A DNA stretch of 64,000 nt, from positions 1-64,000 of the forward strand of contig NZ_FODC01000008.1 in the NCBI RefSeq assembly GCF_900110275.1, read 5' to 3'. This document shows positions 47,620 through 57,303 of the stretch, in pieces. The first letter of the stretch is position 1; every line of letters starts with the position of its first letter. A program made the translations under genes and the position numbers. Source of the DNA: Duganella sp. CF517. Its GTDB lineage: Bacteria > Pseudomonadota > Gammaproteobacteria > Burkholderiales > Burkholderiaceae_D. The notes under the pieces are model-generated. The model had not been told where the DNA came from, did not search any database, and was given only the letters and a program-made list of their open reading frames with translations.

Positions 47620-49926
47620 ATGAAAAAACAGTCCGTGAGCAAATCCAATCTTCCCGCGCTGCGCCGCCTGAGCGCGGGTGCGATGCTGTGCTGCGCGCTC
47701 GGCGCCGTGCCGACCGCCGGGCTGCTGTGGCCGGCCGTGGCCAACGCCGCCGCCGATGACGCCGCGCTGAACTTTGTCGGCGCCGACATCGAGTCGGTGA
47801 TCAAGGCCGTCGGCCACTACACCAACATCACCTTCGTCATCGACCCGCGGGTCAAGGGCACGATCACGCTGGTGTCGGAAAAATCGATCAGCAAGTCGCA
47901 GGCGTTCAGCCTGCTCACGTCGGCGCTGCGCCTGCAGGGTTACGCCGTCGTCAGCGGCGACGGCTACGCCAAGGTGGTGCCGGAGGCGGACGCCAAGCTG
48001 CAATCGGGCCCGACCCAGATCGGCTCGGCGCCGACGCAGATCAAGGGCGACCAGATCGTCAGCCAGATCTTCCACCTGAACTACGAATCGGCCGGCAACG
48101 TCGTCACCGTGCTGCGCCCGCTGATCTCGCCCAACAACACCATCAACGCCAATCCGGGCAACAACACGGTGGTGATCACCGACTACGCGGACAACCTCAA
48201 GCGCCTGGCCAAGATCATCTCGGCGCTCGACGCGCCGGCCGTGGCCGACCTCGACGTGATTCCGGTGCGCTACGCCATCGCCAGCGACCTGGCCTCGATG
48301 GTCAACAAGCTGATGGACGCGAGCGGCGGCGGCGGCGCGCCGGGCGCCGGCGGCGGCGACGCCGGCCGGGTCAGCGTGCTGGCCGATCCGCGCACCAACT
48401 CGCTGGTGCTGCGCGCGCCGTCGGCGGCCCGCTCCAACCTGGCCAAGTCGCTGATCGCCAAGCTCGACCAGCCGACCCAGGAACTGGGCAACGTGCACGT
48501 GGTCTACCTGAAGAACGCCGAGGCCACCAAGCTGGCGCAGACCTTGCGCGCGCTGGTGTCGGGCGACACCTCGTCGACCAACCAGCAGGGCGGCACGGGC
48601 ACCGGCAACACCGGCCAGGGCAACCAGGGCATGGGCGGCCAGAGCAGCAACACCGGCGGCTTCGGCGGCCAGAGCAGCGGCAGCTCGGCCAGCGGCGGCA
48701 GCAGCGGCCCGACCAATCCCCTGCTGACCGGCAACAGCAATTCGCAGCAACAGCAGGGCGGCGGCGGCCAGGCCGGCTATATCCAGGCCGACGCCACCAC
48801 CAACACGCTGATCATCACGGCGCCGGAATCGGTGTACCGCAACCTGCGCGCCGTCATCGACCAGCTCGACGTGCGCCGCGCCCAGGTCTATATCGAGTCG
48901 CTGATCGTTGAAGTAACGTCCGACAAGGCCTCCGAGTTCGGCGTGCAATGGCTGGGCGCCACCGGCAATGCCGACAGCAAGTACCGCCTGGGCGGCCTGC
49001 AACAGTCGTCGATCGGCGGCAGCAACAACAACATCGGCAACGTCGCCCTGTCCCTGCTCAACGGCTCGTCGTCGACCACCACGCCGACCCTGCCGGGCTC
49101 GGGCCTGACGGTGGGCCTGTTCAAGCAGGTCGCCGGCGGCCTCGGCCTGGGCCTGCTGGCGCGCTCGCTGGAATCCGACGGTAACGCCAACGTGCTGTCG
49201 ACGCCGAACATGATCACGCTCGACAACGAGCTGGCGACGATCTCGGTCGGCCAGAACGTGCCGATCCTGACCGGCCAGTTCACCACCACGTCCGGCACCA
49301 ACAGCAATCCGTTCCAGACCATCGACCGCAAGGAAGTGGGCCTGACGTTGAAAGTGCGCCCGCAGATTTCCGAAGGCGGTACCATCAAGCTGGCGATCTA
49401 CCATGAGACGTCGAGCGTGGACAAGGCGACCCTGAACGCCACCGCCGGCATCACGATCAACAAGCGCGTGATCGAGAACAACGTGATCGCCGACGACGGC
49501 CAGATCATCGTGCTCGGCGGGCTGATCGAGGACACCGAGGGCGACAGCACCGACAAGACGCGCGGCCTGGGCGACATTCCGATCATCGGCAACCTGTTCA
49601 AGTACCAGACGCGCAGCCGCAAGAAGACCAACCTGATGGTGTTCCTGCGCCCGGTCGTGATCCGCAACCAGGAGCAGAGCACCAGCCTGGCGACCGACCG
49701 CTACGACTACATGCGCTCGTCGCAGGAGGCGATCAAGCCGCCGCAAAGCGTGCTGGTCGAGGATCTGGGCCAGCCGGTGTTGCCGCCGCTGCAAAACGGC
49801 GTGCTGACCGGCGGCGGCACCGTCGCCAAGCCGATTCCGCCGGCGCCGATTCCGCGCGTGCCGGGCCGCGCCGACAATGTGCAGCCGCAGCCGCAGCAAC
49901 AACAGCAGCAGCAACCCCAGCAGTGA
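47620..49926 (+). CDS. gspD: T2SS secretin GspD
   Basis: 768 aa outer-membrane channel subunit. Signal region, then N0-N3 domains (LNFVGADIESVIKAVGHYTN, NNTVVITDYADNLKRLAKII), a Gly/Ser/Asn/Gln-rich insertion at about 327-385, and the secretin domain (IDRKEVGLTLKVRPQISEGG, VPILTGQFTTTSG). The C-terminus is Gln/Pro-rich. The Gly-rich insertion between N-domains is longer than in textbook GspD. No pilotin gene is visible in the window. Confidence 0.96.
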   Translation: MKKQSVSKSNLPALRRLSAGAMLCCALGAVPTAGLLWPAVANAAADDAALNFVGADIESVIKAVGHYTNITFVIDPRVKGTITLVSEKSISKSQAFSLLTSALRLQGYAVVSGDGYAKVVPEADAKLQSGPTQIGSAPTQIKGDQIVSQIFHLNYESAGNVVTVLRPLISPNNTINANPGNNTVVITDYADNLKRLAKIISALDAPAVADLDVIPVRYAIASDLASMVNKLMDASGGGGAPGAGGGDAGRVSVLADPRTNSLVLRAPSAARSNLAKSLIAKLDQPTQELGNVHVVYLKNAEATKLAQTLRALVSGDTSSTNQQGGTGTGNTGQGNQGMGGQSSNTGGFGGQSSGSSASGGSSGPTNPLLTGNSNSQQQQGGGGQAGYIQADATTNTLIITAPESVYRNLRAVIDQLDVRRAQVYIESLIVEVTSDKASEFGVQWLGATGNADSKYRLGGLQQSSIGGSNNNIGNVALSLLNGSSSTTTPTLPGSGLTVGLFKQVAGGLGLGLLARSLESDGNANVLSTPNMITLDNELATISVGQNVPILTGQFTTTSGTNSNPFQTIDRKEVGLTLKVRPQISEGGTIKLAIYHETSSVDKATLNATAGITINKRVIENNVIADDGQIIVLGGLIEDTEGDSTDKTRGLGDIPIIGNLFKYQTRSRKKTNLMVFLRPVVIRNQEQSTSLATDRYDYMRSSQEAIKPPQSVLVEDLGQPVLPPLQNGVLTGGGTVAKPIPPAPIPRVPGRADNVQPQPQQQQQQQPQQ

Positions 49927-49940
49927 GATGAGCCGACGAG

Positions 49941-51362
49941 ATGAGTAATCTTCTACCTTACGCCTTCGCCCGCGACTTCGTCGTGCTGGCGCAGCAGAGC
50001 GACGCCGCCGAGCACACGGTCGACGTGATGGTGTGCGGCGCCACGGCGCCGGCCGCCATCGCCGAGGTGTCGCGCCGCTTCGGCCGCATCCAGCTCAAGA
50101 GTATGACCCGGGCCGACCTCGAGACGGCGATCGCCACCGCCTACGCCAGCGCCGGCGGCAACGCCTCGATGGTGGCCGACGAGTTCGACGCCGAGCTCGA
50201 CCTGACCAAGCTGTTGCAGGACGTGCCGGCGATCGAGGACTTGCTCGAATCGTCCGACGACGCGCCGGTGATCCGCATGATCAACGCGCTGCTGACGCAG
50301 GCGCTGCGCGACAGCGCCTCCGACATCCACATCGAGCCGTTCGAGCAAACCTCGGTGGTGCGCTTCCGCGTCGACGGTTCGCTGCGCGACATCGTGCGCC
50401 CGCGCAAGGCGATCCACGGCTCGCTGATCTCGCGGATCAAGATCATGGCGCAGCTCGACATCGCCGAAAAGCGCCTGCCGCAGGACGGCCGCATCACCCT
50501 GCGCATCGGCGGCAAGCCGGTCGACGTGCGCGTCTCGACCTTGCCGACCGGGCACGGCGAACGCGCCGTGCTGCGTCTGCTCGACAAGGAGGCGGGCCGC
50601 CTCGACCTGAACCACCTGGGCATGAGCGAGACCATGCTGCCCAAGTTCGATTCCTTGATCAACCAGCCGCACGGCATCGTGCTGGTGACCGGGCCGACCG
50701 GCTCGGGCAAGACCACGACGTTGTACGCGGCGCTGTCGCTGCTGAACGCCGCCACCACCAACATCATGACGGTGGAAGACCCGATCGAGTACGACTTGAA
50801 CGGCGTCGGCCAGACCCAGGTCAACCCGCGCATCGACATGACGTTCGCCAAGGCGCTGCGCGCGATCCTGCGCCAGGACCCGGACGTGATCATGATCGGC
50901 GAGATCCGCGACCTGGAAACGGCGCAGATCGCCGTGCAGGCATCGCTGACCGGTCACCTGGTGCTGGCGACCCTGCACACCAACGACGCCGCCGCCGCCG
51001 TCACCCGGCTGCTCGACATGGGGATCGAACCGTTCCTGCTGTCGTCGTCGCTGCTGGGCGTGCTGGCGCAGCGGCTGGTGCGCAAGCTGTGCGGCCACTG
51101 CAAGACCTTCGACGGCCAGCTGTGGCACGCGGTCGGCTGCGAGCACTGCGGCCACACCGGCTACCAGGGCCGCGTCGGCGTCTACGAGTTCCTGGAGACG
51201 ACGGAACAGATCCGCGCCCAGATCCACAACCGCGCGTCGGAGGCCGAAGTGAAGGCGGCCGCCATCGGCAGCGGCATGCAAACCATGCGCGACGACGGCG
51301 AGCGTTGGCTGGCGGCCGGCGTCACCACGCAGGCCGAGCTGCTGCGCGTGACCAAAGACTAG
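49941..51362 (+). CDS. gspE: T2SS assembly ATPase GspE
   Basis: 473 aa. Walker A GPTGSGKTTTLYAALS, aspartate box and Walker B DPDVIMIGEIRD, and HLVLATLHTNDAAAAVTRLL. A C-terminal zinc-type insert CGHCKTFDGQLW...GCEHCGHTG has two CxxC pairs. The N-terminal domain is shorter than in many GspE proteins. It powers pseudopilus growth. Confidence 0.96.
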   Translation: MSNLLPYAFARDFVVLAQQSDAAEHTVDVMVCGATAPAAIAEVSRRFGRIQLKSMTRADLETAIATAYASAGGNASMVADEFDAELDLTKLLQDVPAIEDLLESSDDAPVIRMINALLTQALRDSASDIHIEPFEQTSVVRFRVDGSLRDIVRPRKAIHGSLISRIKIMAQLDIAEKRLPQDGRITLRIGGKPVDVRVSTLPTGHGERAVLRLLDKEAGRLDLNHLGMSETMLPKFDSLINQPHGIVLVTGPTGSGKTTTLYAALSLLNAATTNIMTVEDPIEYDLNGVGQTQVNPRIDMTFAKALRAILRQDPDVIMIGEIRDLETAQIAVQASLTGHLVLATLHTNDAAAAVTRLLDMGIEPFLLSSSLLGVLAQRLVRKLCGHCKTFDGQLWHAVGCEHCGHTGYQGRVGVYEFLETTEQIRAQIHNRASEAEVKAAAIGSGMQTMRDDGERWLAAGVTTQAELLRVTKD

Positions 51363-51372
51363 GCCGACAACG

Positions 51373-52593
51373 ATGCCCGCATTCCGCTATGAAGCCGTCG
51401 ACGCCGGCGGCGCCACCAAAAAGGGCGTGCTCAACTCCGACAGCGCCCGTTCGGCGCGCTCCGAGCTGCGCACCCTGGGGCTGGTGCCGCTCAAGGTCGA
51501 CGCCATCGCCGCGCAGATCGACGCCGCCGGCGTGGCCAAAAGCCGCGGCTTCGGCGAACGGCTGTCGACCACCGAGCTGGCGCTGTTCACGCGCCAGCTG
51601 GCCAGTTTGCTGGAGGCCGGCCTGCCGCTGGAGCAAGCCTTCACCGCGCTGCTGGAGCAGGCCGAGCGGCCGTACATGCGCGACCTGATCGCCTCGATCC
51701 GCTCGGAGGTGATCGGCGGCGCCGCGCTGTCCGACGTGCTGGGCCGCCATCCGCGCGACTTCGCCGAGATCTACCGCGCGCTGGTCGCCTCGGGCGAGCA
51801 GATCGGCCAACTGTCGCGGGTGCTGTCGCGCCTGGCCGACTACATCGAGCGCCGCAACGCGCTGGTGCAAAAGGTGCGGCTGGCCTTTACCTACCCGGCG
51901 ATCGTCACCGTGGTGGCGTTCTCGATCGTGATCTTCCTGCTGACCTACGTGGTGCCGCAGATCGTCTCGGTGTTCGCCAACACCAAGCAGAAGCTGCCGG
52001 TGCTGACCATCATCATGCTGGCCGTGTCGGACTTCGTGCGCAACTACGGCATCGTGGTGGCGATCCTGCTGGTCGGCGCGTGGTTCATGTGGCGCCGGGC
52101 GCTGCAAAATCCCGCGCTCAAACGGCGCTGGCATACCTGGCTGCTGACGGCGCCGTTGTACGGCAAGTTCGAGCGCAGCCTGAACACGGCGCGCTTCGCC
52201 AGCACGCTGGCGATCACCACCGGTTCCGGCGTGCCGATCTTGCGCGCGCTGGAAACGAGCCGCGACACCTTGTCCAATGTCGCCATGAAGGAGCTGGTCG
52301 AGGAGGCCAGCGACGCCGTGCGCGAGGGCGTGAGCCTGGCGCGCTCGCTGTCGGCGCAAAAGCACTTTCCGCCGATGCTGATCCACATGATCCGCGCCGG
52401 CGAGATCACCGGCGAGCTGCCGGCCATGCTGGACCGCGCGGCGTCCGCGCAGGAGGCCGATCTGGAGCGGCGCACCTTGACCATCGCAGGCCTGCTGGAA
52501 CCGGCGCTGATCCTGGCGATGGGCGTGGTGGTGCTGCTGATCGTGCTGGCCGTGCTGATGCCTATCATCGAAATCAATCAGCTGGTACGCTGA
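51373..52593 (+). CDS. gspF: T2SS inner-membrane protein GspF
   Basis: 406 aa. Two cytoplasmic helical domains (ELALFTRQLASLLEAGLPLE; TARFASTLAITTGSGVPILR) alternate with three membrane segments (FTYPAIVTVVAFSIVIFLLT, GIVVAILLVGAWFMW, ALILAMGVVVLLIVLAVLMP). It anchors GspE and pseudopilin assembly. Starts ten bases after gspE. Confidence 0.96.
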   Translation: MPAFRYEAVDAGGATKKGVLNSDSARSARSELRTLGLVPLKVDAIAAQIDAAGVAKSRGFGERLSTTELALFTRQLASLLEAGLPLEQAFTALLEQAERPYMRDLIASIRSEVIGGAALSDVLGRHPRDFAEIYRALVASGEQIGQLSRVLSRLADYIERRNALVQKVRLAFTYPAIVTVVAFSIVIFLLTYVVPQIVSVFANTKQKLPVLTIIMLAVSDFVRNYGIVVAILLVGAWFMWRRALQNPALKRRWHTWLLTAPLYGKFERSLNTARFASTLAITTGSGVPILRALETSRDTLSNVAMKELVEEASDAVREGVSLARSLSAQKHFPPMLIHMIRAGEITGELPAMLDRAASAQEADLERRTLTIAGLLEPALILAMGVVVLLIVLAVLMPIIEINQLVR

Positions 52594-52604
52594 CAAGGGA
52601 AGTT

Positions 52605-53288
52605 ATGAAGCATGAATCTATGAAGCGTTTGCCCCTGGCCGGCAGCGTGCTGGCCGTGGTGCTGCTGTCGGTGTCGCTGGCGTATTGGGGCTTGCAGCTG
52701 TTCAAGCCGGCGCAGCGCCCGATCGCCGCGCCGCCGCCGCCACCGCCGGTGGCGCTCAACCTGGAGGCGGCCAAGGGCCTGTTCGGCGGCCAGATCTCGG
52801 TCGCCGCCGCCAGCAACTACCAGCTCAAGGGCGTGGTCGCCTCGCTGGGCTCCGGCAGCGCCGCCATCCTGTCCGTCGACAACAAGCCGGCGCTGGCGCT
52901 GGGCATCGGCAAGGAAGTGGTGCCGGGCGTGACCGTCAAGGAAGTGCATCCGAAGTATGTGCTGCTGTCCGAGGGCGGCGCCATCAAGCGCATCGATTTG
53001 CCGAGCGACGCCGGCGCCAGCGGTTCGCCGGGACCTGCCGGCGGCCAGCCGTATCAATCGATGCAGCCGGGGCAGCAGGGGCCGCAAGGGGCGCCGCCGA
53101 TGCCGGCGCCAGCGCCGGCCATGCAGCCGGCACCGGCCATGCAACCGCCGCCGTCGATGCAATCGGGACAGCCGACACCGCAGCAGCAACAACAGCAACA
53201 ACAGCAACAACTGCAACAGAATCCGCCACGTTCGAGCACGTCGTCGACCACCATCGCGCCCGTTCCCGGCTTCGACCGTCAACAATAA
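52605..53288 (+). CDS. gspC: T2SS coupling protein GspC, without PDZ domain
   Basis: 227 aa. Cytoplasmic tail, one membrane helix (GSVLAVVLLSVSLAYWGLQL), Pro linker, and an HR domain (YQLKGVVASLGSGSAAILSV, KPALALGIGKEVVPGVTVKE). In place of the PDZ or coiled-coil of other GspC proteins there is a Pro/Gly/Met then poly-Gln tail. The gene stands last, whereas gspC usually opens the cluster. HR binds the N0 domain of GspD. Confidence 0.88.
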   Translation: MKHESMKRLPLAGSVLAVVLLSVSLAYWGLQLFKPAQRPIAAPPPPPPVALNLEAAKGLFGGQISVAAASNYQLKGVVASLGSGSAAILSVDNKPALALGIGKEVVPGVTVKEVHPKYVLLSEGGAIKRIDLPSDAGASGSPGPAGGQPYQSMQPGQQGPQGAPPMPAPAPAMQPAPAMQPPPSMQSGQPTPQQQQQQQQQQLQQNPPRSSTSSTTIAPVPGFDRQQ

Positions 53289-53297
53289 GAGAGGCTT

Positions 53298-55577
53298 ATG
53301 GTTATCGCCCGCTCCCTGGCCGCAGCAGTTTGCTGCGGCTTTTTCTTGTCCATCGCCGGTTTCGGCGCCTCGGCGCAGGCGCCGGTCCATCCCAACGCCG
53401 CCTCGGTGGCGCCGGCCGCCGTTGTGCCGCCGCCGGCCGCCAAGCCCGGTGCCAAGCCGCGTCCCAAGATCGCGCTGGTGCTGTCCGGCGGCGGCGCGCG
53501 CGGCTTCGCCCACATCGGCGTGCTGCGCGCGCTGCAGGAGTTGCGCATCCCGGTCGATTTCGTCGTCGGCACCAGTATGGGCAGCGTGGTCGGCGGCGCC
53601 TTCGCCGCCGGCAGCTCGGTCGAGCAGCTGGAGCAGCTGGTGCGCCGCACCGACTGGAACGCGGTGGTGGCGGACCGGCCGCCGCGCGACCAGCTGGCGT
53701 ACCGCCGCCGCGAGGAGGATTTGCTGCTGCCGTCGCGCATCGAGCTGGGCGCCCGCATGGACGGCGTCACCTTGCCGCCGGCCGCCGCCGGCAACGAGGC
53801 GCTGGAGCTGGCGCTGACGCGGGTGCTGCCGCATGGCGCGCGCGACAAGCCGGTCGACCTGCTGCAGCTGCCGTTCCGCTCGGTCGCCTCGGACCTGGTC
53901 ACCGGCGAGCTGGTGGAGTTGCGCGACACGCCGCTGTTCCTGGCGATGCGCGCCTCGCTGGCGGTGCCGGGCGTGTTCGCGCCGGTGCGCGTCAACCAGC
54001 GCCTGCTGGTCGACGGCGGCCTGGTGCGCAACCTGCCGGTCGACGTGGCGCGCGAGATGGGCGCCGACATCATCATCGCCGTCAACGTCGGCACCCCGCT
54101 GGCGCAGGAGAAGGAACTGGTCAGCGCGGTCAGCGTCGCGCAGCAGATGCTGCAAATCCTGACCGAGCAAAACGTGCAGCGCTCGCTCAAGGAGCTGCGC
54201 CCCGGCGACATTTTGCTGGCGCCGGACCTGGGCGGCATCGGCTTCCTCGATTTCGGCAGCCACGACCGCGCGATGAAGGAGGGCGAGGCGGCCGTGCGCA
54301 CCATGAGCGACAGGCTGGTGCAACTGGCGCTGCCGGAGGCGCAGTACGCCGCGTATGAGACCAACCGCCTGTCGGCGCCGGTGCCGATCGACCAGCCGGT
54401 GCGGCTGGCCAAGCTGGAGGTGGCCCCGAGCGGACGCATCAACCCGGAGGCGCTGGCCGTGCAATCGGGGCTCAAGGTCGGGCAAATGATCACCAGCGAA
54501 CAGGCGCAGCGCGCGGGCAACCAGCTGTTCGGACGCGGCGACCTGGCGCGCGTGGAGACCGAGATCCGCGACGACCAGGACGGCCGCAGCGTGCTGATCA
54601 AGCCGACCGAGGCCGACTGGGCGCGCAGCCGCCTGCGCATCGGCCTGGAATTGAACAGCGACTTCACCGACAACAACGCCTACGAGCTCAAGGTCATGCA
54701 CGTGCTGTCCTCGCTCAACGACTGGGGCGCTGAACTGCGCACCGTGGCGCGCGTGGGCACCGAGCGCGTCATCGGCACGCAGTGGTGGCAGCCGCTGGGG
54801 GCGGGGTCGCAGTGGTATATCGCGCCCGAGTTGCAGTACGGCTCGTCGGCGTTCGACGTGTTCGATTCGTCCGGCTTCCGCCAGGCGCGCTTCGGCTACA
54901 ACGCCAAGAGCGTGTCGGTGGCGCTGGGCCGCCAGCTGGGCAACTGGGGCGACGTGCGCTACACGGCGGTGCGCCAGACCGTCACGTCCCAGCGCACCAT
55001 CCCGCACGACGCGACCGACGTGCGCGAGTCGCAAAACGTCGGGGTGTTGTCGTTCAATGTCGACAGCCTGGACACGGTGGCGTTCCCGACCCGCGGCACC
55101 TTGTTCAACGTCGAACTGCAGCGGCTGATGACGCGAGGGCGCGACGGTCCGGTGCCGGCGCGGCAGAGCGTGCAGGCGTTGAAGGCGTTCAGCTTCGGCA
55201 GCTGGGCCGGGCATGTGTATGGCGAGTGGGCGCGCAACCAGGGCGGCGCGGCGCAGTCGGCGCTGGGCGGCTTCCTGCGGCTGTCGGGCACCACAACCGA
55301 TTCGATCCTGGGCAGCCGCACGGTCCTGGGGCGGGTGGTGATGGCCAAGCGCATCGGCGTCATGCCGACCGCGCTCGGCGGCGACGTGCGGCTGGGCTTT
55401 TCGCTCGAGACCGGCGCCGCCTACGGGCCGGACAATCCGCTCAAGGTGGGGTCGCTGAAGCACGCCGCCAGCGGCTTTGTCTCGGTCGACACGCGCTTCG
55501 GGCCGCTGTACTTCGGCTCCGGCGCCACCAAGGCCGGCGACAGCAGCATGTATCTGTTCCTGGGCCCGATCTGGTGA
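53298..55577 (+). CDS. plpD: PlpD-type patatin phospholipase autotransporter (type Vd)
   Basis: 759 aa. Signal peptide, then a patatin domain with oxyanion loop VLSGGGARGFAHIGVLRALQ, nucleophile Ser93 in GTSMGS and catalytic Asp239 in VDGGLVRNLPV. Residues about 380-450 resemble one POTRA domain, and the C-terminal 300 residues form an Omp85-like barrel (FGSWAGHVYGEWARN) ending FLGPIW. The plan and length match PlpD, in which the lipase is exported by its own barrel. It follows gspC by ten bases, so it may be cotranscribed with the T2SS. Confidence 0.92.
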   Translation: MVIARSLAAAVCCGFFLSIAGFGASAQAPVHPNAASVAPAAVVPPPAAKPGAKPRPKIALVLSGGGARGFAHIGVLRALQELRIPVDFVVGTSMGSVVGGAFAAGSSVEQLEQLVRRTDWNAVVADRPPRDQLAYRRREEDLLLPSRIELGARMDGVTLPPAAAGNEALELALTRVLPHGARDKPVDLLQLPFRSVASDLVTGELVELRDTPLFLAMRASLAVPGVFAPVRVNQRLLVDGGLVRNLPVDVAREMGADIIIAVNVGTPLAQEKELVSAVSVAQQMLQILTEQNVQRSLKELRPGDILLAPDLGGIGFLDFGSHDRAMKEGEAAVRTMSDRLVQLALPEAQYAAYETNRLSAPVPIDQPVRLAKLEVAPSGRINPEALAVQSGLKVGQMITSEQAQRAGNQLFGRGDLARVETEIRDDQDGRSVLIKPTEADWARSRLRIGLELNSDFTDNNAYELKVMHVLSSLNDWGAELRTVARVGTERVIGTQWWQPLGAGSQWYIAPELQYGSSAFDVFDSSGFRQARFGYNAKSVSVALGRQLGNWGDVRYTAVRQTVTSQRTIPHDATDVRESQNVGVLSFNVDSLDTVAFPTRGTLFNVELQRLMTRGRDGPVPARQSVQALKAFSFGSWAGHVYGEWARNQGGAAQSALGGFLRLSGTTTDSILGSRTVLGRVVMAKRIGVMPTALGGDVRLGFSLETGAAYGPDNPLKVGSLKHAASGFVSVDTRFGPLYFGSGATKAGDSSMYLFLGPIW

Positions 55578-55583
55578 CGGCCA

Positions 55584-55602
55584 GGGCCGGCTGAGCCGGC
55601 CC
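55584..55602. terminator. hairpin between convergent genes
   Basis: GGGCCGGC-TGA-GCCGGCCC, an 8-bp stem between plpD (plus) and the chemoreceptor gene (minus), without a T-run. Confidence 0.5.
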
Positions 55603-55617
55603 GGCAACGGCGCGCCC

Positions 55618-57255
55618 TTACGACAGCAGCGCCCGCTGTGGGATGGCGGGGGACGCCGGCCGCCGGCGGGCGCCACTATGGACCGCCGCGCCCGCGTGCA
55701 GCTTGAACGCGCCGACCACCTCGGACAGGGTGTTGGCCTGCTCCTGCAGCGAGCCGGCGGCGGCGGCCGCCTCCTCCACCAGCGCCGCGTTGGCCTGGGT
55801 TACGCCATCCATCTCGGAAATCGCGGTGTTGATCTGTTCGATGCCGGCCGTCTGCTCGACGCTGGCCGAGGCGATCTCGGACACGATGCCGGTGACCCGG
55901 GCGATCGAGTCGACGATGTCGGCCATCGTCGCGCCGGCCTGGTCGACCAGCCTGGCGCCGGCGTCGACCTGCTCGACCGAATCGCTGATCAGCGTCTTGA
56001 TTTCCTTGGCCGCCGCCGCCGAGCGCTGCGCCAGGTTGCGCACTTCGGACGCCACGACCGCGAAGCCGCGCCCTTGCTCGCCGGCGCGCGCCGCTTCCAC
56101 GGCGGCGTTGAGCGCCAGGATGTTGGTCTGGAAGGCGATGCCGTCGATGACGCCGATAATGTCGACGATCTTTTTGGACGCGGCGTTGATCGAGGCCATG
56201 GTGTCGACCACCTGCGCCACCACCGTGCCGCCCTGCACCGCGACACCCGACGCCGAGATCGCCAACTGGTTGGCCTGGCGCGCGCTGTCGGCGTTCTGCT
56301 TGACGGTGCTGGTGAGCTCCTCCATCGACGAGGCGGTTTCCTCCAGCGCGCTGGCTTGCTGTTCGGTGCGCGATGACAGGTCGAGGTTGCCGGTGGCGAT
56401 CTCGGTCGCGCCGGCGTTGATCGAATCGGTACAGTCGCGCACCTGGCCGACCACCCGCACCAGGCTGTCGCGCATCGTTTTCATCGCGTACATCACGCTG
56501 GCGCCGTCGCCGGCCTGCACCCGCACATCGACCATCAAGTCGCAGTTGGCGATGCGGCCGGCGATATCGCTCACTTCGCCTGGTTCGCCGCCGAGTTGTT
56601 TGAGCAGGCCGCGCGTGATCCACACGGTCAGCGCGCCGGCCAGGGCGAGGGCGATCACCAGCATCGCCGTGATCGCCCGCACGCTGCCGGCGTGGCGCGC
56701 TTGTGCGAGCGCGTGCACATCACGGACCGCGCCATTGTTGTAGGCGGCCAGCGCGTCGATCTTCGTGCCCAACTCGTCGAAGGCCTTGCCGGACACGTCG
56801 CGCGCCTGGGTCGCGATGGCGGCGCCGCCCTGGCCGGGGCTGGCGCGGGCGGCCGCCAGGGTTTTGCCGTGTTCGGTGTAATACAGGCCGATTTGCCGGG
56901 TCAGGTCGGCAAACGCCGCGCGCTCCGTATCGTTATCGATACGGCGGGCATACTCCTGGACGTTTTTATCCACTTCCGCGCGGTATTGCTGGGCCGATTT
57001 CTCCTCGCCCTGCAATTGCTGCTCATTTTGCGCGAGAGTATAGTTGAGCTCGCTTTCACGCATATTATTCATGTCGTCATTAATATCGTTTATGATATTC
57101 ATGCTCGGCAATGCGTCTTCCACCAGGCTGGTTTCCACATCGCTCATGTTGTTGAGCTGATAGATCGCGAAGCCGCCGAGGATCACACTTATGATGAGTC
57201 CGCTCCCGGCGATGATGCCGATACGCTTGCCGACAGATAAATTAATAATAGACAT
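55618..57255 (-). CDS. methyl-accepting chemotaxis protein
   Basis: 545 aa. Two membrane helices (about 10-30 and 190-212) flank a four-helix-bundle sensor; then HAMP (GLLKQLGGEPGEVSDIAGRI) and a signalling domain with hairpin tip VVASEVRNLAQRSAAAAKEI and methylation helices (SSRTEQQASALEETASSMEE). Class with no C-terminal CheR-binding pentapeptide; it ends PAIPQRALLS. No other che genes are nearby. Ligand unknown. Confidence 0.95.
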   Translation of the reverse strand: MSIINLSVGKRIGIIAGSGLIISVILGGFAIYQLNNMSDVETSLVEDALPSMNIINDINDDMNNMRESELNYTLAQNEQQLQGEEKSAQQYRAEVDKNVQEYARRIDNDTERAAFADLTRQIGLYYTEHGKTLAAARASPGQGGAAIATQARDVSGKAFDELGTKIDALAAYNNGAVRDVHALAQARHAGSVRAITAMLVIALALAGALTVWITRGLLKQLGGEPGEVSDIAGRIANCDLMVDVRVQAGDGASVMYAMKTMRDSLVRVVGQVRDCTDSINAGATEIATGNLDLSSRTEQQASALEETASSMEELTSTVKQNADSARQANQLAISASGVAVQGGTVVAQVVDTMASINAASKKIVDIIGVIDGIAFQTNILALNAAVEAARAGEQGRGFAVVASEVRNLAQRSAAAAKEIKTLISDSVEQVDAGARLVDQAGATMADIVDSIARVTGIVSEIASASVEQTAGIEQINTAISEMDGVTQANAALVEEAAAAAGSLQEQANTLSEVVGAFKLHAGAAVHSGARRRPASPAIPQRALLS

Positions 57256-57303
57256 CGCGATGATCCTTTTTCCGCTTGATACGCATGAGTGGAGATTAAT
57301 TTT

